From Tamarix chinensis (Eukaryota; Streptophyta; Magnoliopsida; Caryophyllales; Tamaricaceae): a DNA stretch of 64,000 bases. The notes under the pieces were generated by a model that saw only the letters and a list, made by a program, of their open reading frames with translations, had not been told where the DNA came from and did not search any database. Positions 35,441 to 46,866 of this stretch are shown here, piece by piece. How positions within the stretch are numbered: the stretch's first letter is position 1; every line of letters starts with the position of its first letter. The translations under genes and the position numbers were made by a program. The DNA lies in contig CM060180.1 of NCBI GenBank assembly GCA_030549775.1, forward strand, positions 27,733,590-27,797,589, given 5' to 3'.

Positions 35441-37870
35441 AAGTCACATCTAGTGCCTACGAAAGTCCATAACATACATGAATGGAAAATAATAGAAAGC
35501 TCTAGCTGCATCCACAGAGAAAGGATGTAAATCATATTGGTACACAGAGTATCAACGATGCAAACAGAATGAGAACATTATTATCTTTATTTATACTTTT
35601 TCGAATGTTGAAAGCATTCAGACGCTGAATCATTAAGTGATCGGTTCAACAACAAGACAGCCTTCTCTACCTAAAACTTAGAAGGAAGCAGACATGCATC
35701 ATTTCATACTGCAACACAAACCAGTTTGAGGAAAAATATACCACAATGATCTCCATTAATAGAATAAATGCTACGCGTGACAATCAAGCATAAATAAATA
35801 ACCAATCCATTTTTAATAAGAATCAAACTAACAACTTCACTAGTAGCTTCAACCCTTACCGAAGTATATTTTATACATTCAGTCTACAGATAATGTGGTA
35901 CAGGTTATTCAGCTTGCTTTACTGTGTTCAGACACTGTTGTCAAATAAAAATCACCGTAGGGGCCAAATGTAGTCCAGTAATATTCAATGCATATTATTG
36001 GATAACAATGGACGCTTTCAAGCAAAATGAATAAAATTAAGTAGGCACCTGCCTAATTTTTGTATGGCAAATTAAGTGACATTTAAGAGAGCTTGAGTGG
36101 GACTTTTATTGGCTGATTTGTGCACACGCCGGAAGGCCACAATATCTAAGCTATAGAACAATCAAACCAAACATTACCCATAAGGTCAACCATAGGGTAG
36201 TATGTAGATGTGGTGTTTAGAGTCTTTATGCACCCTAGATAATAACTTATCCATACTACTAGGCAACGATGGATAGTTCAATTTATCAGACATGCTACAG
36301 TCTGTCACACTATATGCGGCAGACACCTACTTATGTCTGAATGTGTAATTCTTAACTTTAACATCTATCTAATAAAGCATAAAATTTGACTCTAGGATGC
36401 AGTGAACAATACCATTTTCTAACATTTGACAAGAGCTTCATATTATCCTATGCTAGTAGGCAATAGCTGGCAGTTCCCACACCAAAAGTCAATGAAACAC
36501 AAGCCTCAAACAATGAAATTAGTATTGATAAACTTACAGACGGTACCATCATTTACATTCTTTGATCTAGTAGTGCGTAAAATAGATACAAGTTGTTTTA
36601 CCTTAGGATTTTTCTAGAACATGCCAAAACCCAAAAGTCGCAGCTGGTTTCTCTTGCTGTAGAATCCTGTATATGACTTACTACAAGAGTCTTTAAGTGA
36701 TAAACCAAGGGTTCAAAGACAATGATAACATAAAACTGCCATCAAAGAATTAATCAATGGATGTTTTCTGACCGTCAAGCCAACTTAAAAAAAATGAAGC
36801 TGAAGTTAATATCTAACTCGATTGGCGAGTCTTTTTATTCGAATCAGCTCCGCTCTTAAAATAAGCGTGTTGGGCTTTTAGGAAAATACAAAATGAATAC
36901 AACATCCTTACAAACTGTTCCACGAGCTGGGAATCAAATTCCCTCTTCCCAAGCCAATCTTACACATTAAAAATAAATTAAAAAATAAGTCACATGACCT
37001 ATAATACAAGTTACAACTAGCTGCTAGCTAAAAAGGGTAAGGGACAAGTCTTCTTCCTTCTTAGTAGCTAACTAAAAGAGTGTAAATCTTCTCCCCAATA
37101 AATTGGTCCCCTAGACTGCTTCCCAACTCTCTAAATGCCTTGATAAGAACACTTTTCAACTGATAAGGACATGAAGAATTCAACCCTTTTTCTTATTGAT
37201 TTTGAAATCTCCTATGCCCAAAATAACACAAAAAAAGGATGCTACAGCTCTTATCTTTTGCCTTCAATATAACCTTTATTTAACCCAAATCAGCCCTAAA
37301 AATCATGTTCCTCATGTCGCTTGTGGCAACCAAAAGTTGAGCCATATTCAAGCCATCTAGGAAAAGAGTTGATGGGTAGCTTAAGTGACCTTGATATGTG
37401 TTGGTATGATCATATGTGCTTAGTAAGTTAGGGTTTTTTCTAATGTGGTTTTTGTTATAGCTTGCTGAGACTAGTAAGTTTGTACCTATCGCATGAACAA
37501 TTGTGATGAGTCGGTACACCTACTAACATAGTCTCTGTGTAAAAGGAAAAACATATAATTGTTGCCTTCCCATGATATCAAACACCTACCCCATTCATTG
37601 TATTTATTTTCTTATTACCTTTTCATGATAGTTTAAGTATTTAATGTATGGTAATCGGATATATTTGTATGTTATTCAGCTAAAGTATTTCAGTGTTCAA
37701 CATGGGTTGGATTATACTTTCTTAATCATAAAATAAAATAAAAACTACATTCTATAATTGTAACATTTATATTTTAATCAAAGTACATAACCATATAGTA
37801 ATAAATCAAGCTCATTGTAAACACCCACGTCCACACCCAGATAGAGTATCTCCTAAATCACGCACAAGAT
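35441..37870. other. Intergenic region, no recognisable feature
   Basis: AT-rich sequence with only short frames on either strand. It was searched for 5' exons of the HISN2-like gene that the retrotransposon might have displaced. None was recognised. Confidence 0.5.
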
Positions 37871-37899
37871 TTTCAATACATGTAACTAGTTGCTGATAA

Positions 37900-39010
37900 T
37901 TTTGAGGTAGTTCTCCTCTCTAATAGAATTGATGGATAGCTTTACGTGCTTTGTTAAGACGTCTTTCACTTGTAATTTGATGCTCATTTGGTTTTTTAGC
38001 CAAATATTTATCCGTTGTTGCCGATACATATCTATGAGTTATAGGAAATACCAATCCATATAGTTATGCTTCTTGACAAAATGACCTATGTACGTGTTCC
38101 TCGTAGGCTTGATAGGTTCCTTAGGGATCATTTGTGTATATCCAAATTGGTGTGTTCCTCTATTTGACATATACAGTTTCACTTTCTCCAAACAATATAA
38201 ATAACCGTGATATAATGCCATAGGAAAATCCCTATACGGATCAACTACTCCAATTGGATCCCAAATAATATGTCACAAAAAAATTAAACTAAATACAAAT
38301 ATCGCTAACATAATATAGTAAGAATATGATAATTTGAGCATGCATTTGATGCATGCATAATATAAATACTAGCTCAAAAGTACTTGAACTTCTCTAATTT
38401 ATTGTCAAATTTATATTCATAAAACCACCTCATACACCAGAGATGGTCTAGATCATACTTAGATTGTTTCACTCTAAACTCCAAAAAACATTCATAAATC
38501 CATTTCTGTTATAATATTCAATTTTTAGATTTATAACTAATGTGTGTGCATATATATATGATAATTATACAATTACCTGTAATAGAGTGACACATATCAA
38601 TATTTGAGTAGGGTCACCTCTAGAAATTATATCAAGTTGTCGATATAAAAAAGTAAGTGTGGTTGTATCACATGCATAACCTTCAAATCGACTAAGATAT
38701 TGAAGAAATAGGATATAATACAGATTAACTTTATCAACCGATTTATTGATAAATAACGATAGACCGGTCAACTATAATAAATACCTGATAGCTTTTTTCT
38801 CATCCCCTAACCAATATAATTCACATACTTATTATAGCCATTTAAATAAAAGGCCACCCTCTCGAGTGACTTCGTTCACTTGTATTTCTTCCATCCCAAA
38901 CAATGCACCAATCATTTGCCCACGCGTGTTAGCTGTTATTTCTAAATGTTATGGATGATTATTAACTTATAGCTCTCATATAAGATATACGTTTCAAAAG
39001 ATAATTGTCA
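37900..39010 (-). pseudogene. Plant-mobile-domain (MAIN-like / aminotransferase-like) remnant
   Basis: Minus-strand fragments resemble plant mobile domain proteins, many of which are carried by transposons. Three pieces are in family order. RGQMIGALFGMEEIQVNEV..GGLLFKWL is at about 38930-38835. LSRFEGYACDTTTLTFLYRQL..GDPTQILICVTLLQ is at 38690-38580. YLYCLEKVKLYMSNRGTHQF then GYTQMIPKEPI is at 38205-38105, the last resembling the domain's ERV.RQFG..Q.IP motif, with NYMDWYF after it. Stops and frame changes separate the pieces, so it is not a working gene. The assignment rests on motif resemblance alone. Confidence 0.5.
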
Positions 39011-40192
39011 TCTAACCCTATGACATATAAAAATTGTCAGTGTCTAGCTATCATCTCTAATATCGGAGCAGGTTATTCCATAATATTTCTATTACATCGT
39101 GAAGAAGTAGTAACACAACAACCTTTAATTTTATTTATTAGTATTACTCCGTCTTATCTGTGACTCATCTGAATTTTAATAATAAAATTAAGTAAATTAA
39201 ACTTAAGTATATGAATTATAGGTAATAAGTCATCACATAAATAAAATATAAACACATATGTGACAATAATGTAACTATTAAATATTATAATATCAACCCA
39301 TATTATAATAACCAAAGAGATGTATATACCCAATTCTATAACTAAAATGCAATCTCTTAAACTAATCATCTATTTTTTAATTAAATACATCAATAATAAT
39401 TTTATTAATTACCAGTATTAGTTTAGTATAATATAACAACTAAATACACTTAATTGTGGTATCTTATAAAACCAATCTCATCGGTAATCCCATACCTATC
39501 TCCTGATATATTTTTTTTGTATAATTCAACCAAATTTATCCAAAGATAATCCTTAAAGATTAGCAAACTAAATAAATATAATACAAATATAAACATATTT
39601 AATCTATTATAGACATATTTAATACAAAAACTAAGCGAATCCAATCTATTATCTAATTAATACAATTAAAAACATTCAATAATAACCTCCATCCAAAGTC
39701 ATTATTTAACAATTATTCTCCTAACTAAGATCGTTACTTTTTGCATTGATTTTCAAAAGTACGAATCTAATAAACACATAATAATATTGAACATATTTAA
39801 TGAAAATATAAATAAATCTAATAAATATCAAATCATATATAATTAATACAATAATGTAATTTTAGGTGGTTATTCCCACTGATTTAAATAAACTTAAATA
39901 GATAAAACAAATAAGTATAATTAATAAAATATAAACAAATCTAAAAATATAATTAACAAATTTAACCTTTCAAACTAACTATAATTAACAAATATAATTA
40001 ATACAATAATCCTTCAGTTTCATCCCTTCCCCAACAGCCTCATCCGCCTAATCTTTTGGCCCTCAATGACAAATATTATTGGCTCCATTTCCTTTCGATC
40101 GACGAAAATTGCTACCTCTAATGACAAATATTGCTGATCTATCTTTTCCAACCTAGATCTCCCAATGGCAACACAAAATACTCATCCATAGG
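39011..40192. other. AT-rich intergenic region
   Basis: Very AT-rich with no supported gene. Frames at 39154-39369 and 39450-39644 are compositional. Confidence 0.4.
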
Positions 40193-40760
40193 TAGAGGTG
40201 ACAATCAGGTCAGGCGGGTCGTGTTCGGGTCGGGTCATAGCGGGTCTGGTCATTAACGAGTCGGGTTATTTCGGGCCATTTGACTTTTGCAGGTTGGGTG
40301 CGGGTCGGGTTGGGTCATTTTGGGTCATTCAATTTTTCGGGTCGGGTCTGGTCGGATTATTTTGGGTTTGAGTAATTTCGGATCAATTTGTTGGGTCGGG
40401 TCGGTTTCGGGTCAGGTCATTTCGGGTCAATTTGTCAGGTCAGGTCGGTTTCGGGTCGGGTCATTTCGGATTAATTTGTCGGGTCAGATCAGGTTCGGGT
40501 TAAGAAAACTCGGATTCGGATGATTTCGGATTAACTTGTCATTTTCTAGTTCATATGAGTAGGTGACTGCGGCCCGTTCAGGTCATTTCATATAATATGA
40601 CGGTGGGTTAGTCCCGCTATGTCCGAGTTGTTTCGAGTTAAGTTGATGCGTGGAGTCATTTCATACAATTTGATGGGTTAGATTCAATTAATTACGGGTT
40701 AACTTAATGGGTCAGGTCGAGTCGAGTTTTAACGGGTTGACTCATATTCGAGTCTAGCCA
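40193..40760 (+). repeat. GGGTCGGGT-rich repeat block, left
   Basis: Many variants of GGGTCGGGTCATTTCGGGTC in direct orientation. Open frames in the block come from the repeated composition. Confidence 0.85.
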
Positions 40761-40979
40761 ATTATCATTTCATAAATCATAAATATTAGAGACAAACAAT
40801 CATAAGATTAATATTACAGATAAAAGAATTAAAAATATTAAATGCGCTTTATTTTCACAAATACATAGTAAAGATATTTATAAATTTTAATAATAAAAAA
40901 TATTGCGCTTTGAATCAAACAAAGATATTTACCATTGATTATAATTTATTTGATAACTTAAAATATTTAATTACTTAAA

Positions 40980-43900
40980 AAATATAAGTTTATAAAATAA
41001 AGATGATCAAAACAAGACTATACAATGTATAATTATCATTTATTACATTGTATATATTAGATATAATAATAAGATTACTATTAAAGATAAATGAAATAAG
41101 AATATTATATGTGTTTTATTTTTACAAAGGTAAATAATAAATATATTTATAAGTTTTAACAATATTATATTTGATTGCTTAAAATATTTATAAATTTTAC
41201 AAGTAAAAATATTAGATGTTTATCATATATTATATTTAATTGATTACTTAAAATATTTGATTACTTAAAAAAAGATAATTTTATAAAATAAAGGTGAGCA
41301 TAACAAGAATATATAATGTATAATTATCATTTATTACATTGTAAATATTAGATACAATAATAAGATTACTAGTAAAGATAAATGAACTAAGAACATTATA
41401 TGTGTTTTATTTTTACAAAGGTAAATATTAAAGATATTCATAAGTTTTAATTGTATTATATTTGATTGCTTTAAACATTTATAAATTTTACAAGTAAAAA
41501 TATTAGATGTTTATCATATATTATATTTAATTGATTACTTAAAATATTTGATTACTTAAAAAAATTATAATTTATAAAATAAAGGTGAGCATAACAAGAA
41601 TATACAATGTATAATTATCATTTATTACATTATAAATATTAGATACAATCATAATATCACTAGTAAAGATAAATAAAATAAGAATATTATATGTGTTCTA
41701 TTTATACAAGGTAAATAATAAAGATATTTAAAAGTTTTAAAAGTATTATATTTGATTGCTTTAAATATTTATAAACTTCATAAGTAAAAATATTAGATGT
41801 TTATCATATATTATATTTATTTGATTGCTTAAAATATTTGATTACTTAAAAAATATAATTTTATAAAATAAAGGTGAGCATAACAAGAATATACAATATA
41901 TAATTATCATTTATTACATTGTATATCTTAGATACAATCATAAGATTACTAGTAAAGATAAATAAACTAAGAATATTATATGTGTTTTATTTTTACAAAG
42001 GTAAATAATAAAGATATTCATAAGCTTTAATAGTATTATATTTTATTGCTTTAAACATTTATAAATTTTACAAGTAACAATATTAGATGTTTATCATATA
42101 TTATATTTAATTGATTACTTAAAATATTTGATTACTTAAAAAAAATATAATTTTATAAAATAAAAGTGAGCATAACAATAATATACAATGTATAATTATC
42201 ATTTATTATATTGTATATATTAGAAACAATCATAAGATTGCTAGTAAAGATAAATAAAATAAGAATATTATATGTGTTTTATTTTTACAAAGGTAAATAA
42301 TTTATAAAATAAAGGTTAGTATAATAATACTTTACAATGTGTAATTATTATTTATTACATTGTATATATTAGATACAATCATAAGATTACTAGTAAAGAT
42401 AACTGAAATAAAAATATCATATGTGTTTTATTTTTACAAAGGTAAATATTTTATAAAATAAAGGTGAGTATAATAATACTATACAATGTATAATTATCAT
42501 TTATTACATTATATATATTAGATACAATCATAAGATTACTAGGAAAGATAAATGAAATAAGAATACTATATGTATTTTATTTTTACAAAGGTAAATAATA
42601 AAGATATTCATAAGTTTTAATAACATTATATTTGATTGCTTTAAACATTTATAAATTTTACAAGTAAAAATATTAGATGTTTATCATATATTATATTTAA
42701 TTTATTACTTAAAATATTTGATTACTTAAAAAATATAATTTTATAAAATAAAGGTGAGCATAACAAGAATATACAATGTATAATTATCATTTACTATATT
42801 GTATATCTTAGATACAATCATAAGATTACTAGTAAAGATAATTGAACTAAGAATATTATATGTGTTTTATTTTTACAAAGGTAAATAATAAAGATATTCA
42901 TAAGTTTTAATAGTATTATATTTGATTGCTTTAAACATTTATAAATTTTACAAGTAAAAATATTAGATGTTTATCATATATTATATTTACTTAATTACTT
43001 AAAATATTTGATTACTTAAAAAAAATATAATTTTATAAAATAAAAGTGAGTATAACAAGAATATACAATGTATAATTATCATTTATTACATTGTATATAT
43101 TAGAAACAATCATAAGATTACTAGTAAAGATAAATGAAATAAGAATATTATATGTGTTTTATTTATAGGAAGGTAAATAATTTATAAAATAAAAGTGAGT
43201 ATAATAATACTATGCAATGTATAATTATCATTTATTACATTATATATATTAGATACAATCATAAGATTGCTAGAAAAGATAAATGAAATAAGAATATTAT
43301 ATGTGTTTTATTTTTACAAATGTAAATAATAAAGATATTTAAAAGTTTTAAAAGTATTATATTTGATTGCTTTAAATATTTATAAATTTTACAAGTAAAA
43401 ATATTAGATGTTTATCATATGTTATATTTAATTTATTACTTAAAATATTTGAGTACTTAAAAAAAGATAATTTTATAAAATAAAGGTGAGGATAACAAGA
43501 ATATACAATGTATAATTATCATTTACTACATTGTATATCTTAGATACAATCATAAGATTACTAGTAAAGATAAATAAACTAAGAATATTATATTTGTTTT
43601 ATTTTTACAAAGGTAAATAATAAAGATATTCATAAGTTTTAATAGTATTATATTTGATTGTTTTAAACATTTATAAATTTTACAAGTAAAAATATTAGAT
43701 GTTTATCATATATTATATTTAATTGATTACTTAAAATAGTTGATTACTTAAAAAAAGATAATTTCATAAAATAAAAGTGAGCATAACAAGAATATATAAT
43801 GTATAATTACCATTTATTACATTGTATATATTAGAAACAATCATAAGATTACTAGTAAAGATAAATGAAATAAGAATACTATATGTGTTTTATTTTTACA

Positions 43901-44155
43901 AAGGTAAATAATTTATAAAATAAAGGTGCGTATAATAATACTATACAATGTATAATTATCATTTATTACATTGTATATATTAGATATAATCATAAGATTA
44001 CTAATAAAGATAAATGAAATAAGAATATTATATGTGTTTTATTTTTACAAAGGTAAATAATAAAGATATTCATAAGTTTTAATAGCATTATATTTGATTG
44101 CTTTAAGCATTTATAAATTTTACAAGTAAAAATATTAGATGTTTATCATATATTA
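40980..44155 (+). repeat. Tandem array with long (291 bp) and short (149 bp) units in a 731-bp higher-order repeat
   Basis: The anchor AAGGTGAGCATAACAAGAA or variants start at about 41000, 41291, 41582, 41871, 42163, 42312, 42461, 42751, 43043, 43192, 43483, 43774 and 43923. Spacings are about 291 (long) or 149 (short). Short units lack the middle part (from after GGTAAATAA to before TTTATAAAATAAA). From 41582 the order is long-long-short, an extra short, then long-long-short twice with 731-bp spacing (42461 to 43192 to 43923). The sequence is strongly AT-rich and non-coding. Confidence 0.9.
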
Positions 44156-44159
44156 TTAG

Positions 44160-44420
44160 CATAATTTGATGTAAATATTTAATATTATTTTGGGATCTTA
44201 TAATGTATTTCCGTAAATAATATAGATATTTGCGTTCGCTGGTAAATTCTTCCAAAAATATTTTTGAAATTCTTTATATAACTATTTTATCAATTTTAAG
44301 CCTTCGAATCCTTTCGAATTGATTTTCGTTGAATAAATTTTAGATAAAATATTCCAATAATAATTTTGGATATTTAGTATTTTATTTTATACCTGTATTT
44401 GTAAAAAAAAAAGGCCCAAC
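44160..44420 (+). repeat. LTR fragment related to 660-900
   Basis: From CTTATAATGTATTTCCGTAA to TTTTATACCTGTATTTGTAA this segment aligns by eye with 700-890 in the solo LTR, sharing TTCGTTGGTAAATTCTTCC-like and TTTTAAGCCTTCG motifs in order. The following C/T-rich stretch (CGACCCCCCTCTTCTTTTT) also corresponds. It is a displaced piece of the long-LTR family. Confidence 0.8.
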
Positions 44421-45013
44421 CCCAACCGGTGCTCGACCCCCCTCTTCTTTTTCGGTTCTCGATTAGGTATAAGCTATACCTAATATACACACACACACAC
44501 ACTCTCTTTCTGGCTAGTTTTCGTCCTTCTTGTAATCCTTTTTGGACTTCTAATTTATTTCTATACTTTTATTTCTATCCATATCCCTCATACATATTAG
44601 CAATATTCAAAGCATTTTTAGTTATGAATAAACTAAATTTTATTTTTAAAGTCTCAAGAGATCAAAATATAGTATTAACTTACACAAATATAAACTATAC
44701 CAATACTTTAATTAAAAATAACTAACAAAAATAGTTCGACCAGTTTAATATTTATTTAGAGCATCTGGTGTAAAAAAAATATATTCTAATTTCAAATTCA
44801 GAGACTTTTAATTTAGAATTGTGATTATGGGTAAAAAAAATTTACCCACAAATTCTGTGTGCTTTAAAAATTTTGAGTTCTCGATCTATACGTGCAGAAC
44901 AGTACGTGAACCACAAGTGTTACACGTAACTAACGAGTGTATGTTGTCGTACAGATCATTGAAGCTGATTTTTGATACTTTCTAATATATTTTTAGCTCA
45001 ATTTATACTATTA

Positions 45014-45074
<61 letters not shown>

Positions 45075-45944
45075 GGTTAATATTAACAGTAAAAAAATTT
45101 ACCTACAAAAGTATTATTTTTTTCCAATAATTTTTATGTCATTTATTCTATCTTTTTTTTTATATTCATTTCTCTACATAATTTATCTTATTAATTTCTC
45201 TAGTTGTATTTATTTTATTAACGTTATTATATTTTTATTTCTATTGTAATATTTTTATTAATTATATTATATTTGTATTTTTATTGTAATATTTTTATTA
45301 ATTATTATTATTATAGTAAAAAAAACTGTAATAAGTTATTTTAAACATAATTTAAATTAAATAATAATTTTTTATATTTTCATAAATTATTAATTATTAT
45401 ATATAAATTGATATAAATTAAAAATTAAATAATTTAAAATATAAATAATTGATATTATAATTAATAAAAATAATTGGATATTGTAAATTTAAAATTGATG
45501 AACATAGAATACTAAATTATATTTAAAGTAAATTAATAATATTAAAAGAAAAAATATAACTAAAACTTTAAATTTAGGATTGTAATGTGAGATACTCTTG
45601 ATACGGGGTATAGTTATTATTTGTTGGATTTTGTGGGTGATAACTGATAAAGGACACTATTATGCTCTTCTATTAAGAGTTTTTTCAAATAGGTGGATTA
45701 GTAGATGTAATGAAACACTTTTTGAAAGTTATTTTACAGGCTTATAACTGGATGTTTGCCTTTTTTGTATTTTGGTTATTTATTTATTAATAATATATCT
45801 TATTAGGATATCATTAATAAATAAGAATGTCTAGGGTAAAATTATGAAAAATAAGTACAATTTATAAAATACTATATTTTTAAAAGCTTTAAATGATAAT
45901 AAAATATGTGTAATTTATTATTATTATAATATATTTTGATGTAT
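44421..45944. other. AT-rich stretch with microsatellites
   Basis: A CA run near 44487-44501 and an (AT)n tract at about 45016-45070. No gene is supported. Confidence 0.5.
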
Positions 45945-46200
45945 GATCGGGTTAATGTTGGGTTAGATCGGGTGATTGTTGGTTCGGCTTTGGGTCGGGT
46001 CGAAGCTGGTCGGTTCAATAACAGATCAGGTCGGGTCAATGACGGGTCGGGTCGCTATCGGGTCGGGTAAATGACGGGTCATGTGTTGGGATCGGATCGG
46101 ATCGGGTTTATTTTTATCAAGTCAGTACCGTGTCGGGTCAATGTTGGATCGGGTCTGGGACGGGTCAAGTTGCTAAATTTTTTGAGTCTTATTAGGTCAG
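45945..46200 (+). repeat. GGGTCGGGT-rich repeat block, right
   Basis: Variants of GGGTCGGGTCAATGACGGGTC in the same orientation as the block at 40193-40760. Confidence 0.85.
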
Positions 46201-46741
46201 ATTTTGTTCGAATCGGATTAGATTGAATAGGTGAGGTCAACTTTTACCGGCTCTATCATTTAGATGGCCGAAGTCCATTATTCTCTAATAGAAAATATTA
46301 CCGATTCCCTACTTCACCCAATACTCTCCGGCCAAGATCTAGACTTTCCTTTCTAATGGCAATATTTGTCACAAATTATATCCAACAATTAACCTGTATA
46401 GTCAAACCCATTAGCCCCCAACACTAAAAATTATCGATCTCATACTGCCTCCAACAGCTAAAATTATCGATCCTCTCTCACGACACTAGATCTCCTTTGC
46501 TGCGCCGTACCTCTCGCTTTCTCACCCACTTCGCTGCCGTTTGCTAACCAGCCAACGATAAAAATATCATAGATCTAACTTATATACCTTATGCCATGGG
46601 AGAAGAGAACGAGAAAGTAAAAGTGAGAGTTAGAAATACAGGAGAGAATGAGGGAGACCGAAAGATAAGAATTAGGAACCTGAGGATAGAATTAGTATTT
46701 TATTTTATTTTATTTTTTTATTATAATAAATTGCATTTTTC

Positions 46742-46749
46742 TATATAAT
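46742..46749 (+). promoter_or_regulatory. Candidate TATA box of the FAD oxidoreductase gene
   Basis: TATATAAT lies 118 bp upstream of the ATG at 46867, a suitable distance for a short 5' leader. It is followed by C-rich leader sequence. Confidence 0.45.
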
Positions 46750-46866
46750 AGGGTATGATTTCCTCATAGTCTCCCCCCGTATACCCGCCTCGAGACCTTA
46801 TCAACTGCTTCGTAATACTAAAACACTACAGAAGAAGCGGTTTCTTCAACCTCATCTCCCGCTCAG

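Larger units (their letters stand above)
40193..46255 (+). mobile_element. Candidate composite hAT-like element with GGGTCGGGT-rich ends
   Basis: The left end TAGAGGTGACAATCAGGTC resembles the end of the better-defined element at 62620-63906 (opposite strand TAGAGGTGACAAACGGGTC). The right end at 46255 reads TAGAGCCGGTAAAAG on the opposite strand, a partial match. Both flanks (40193-40760 and 45945-46200) are dense in GGGTCGGGTC/CATTTCGGGTC units in the same orientation. The interior holds a large tandem array, a captured LTR fragment (44160-44420) and AT-rich DNA. An 8-bp target duplication is not convincing, so the single-element reading is tentative. Confidence 0.35.

Noticed and set aside
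35441..37870. Possible displaced 5' exon of the HISN2-like gene
   Set aside because: No plastid transit peptide or N-terminal family motif was found on the minus strand.
40287..40523. 78-codon Gly/Arg/Ser-rich ORF
   Set aside because: A direct translation of the GGGTCGGGT repeat block.
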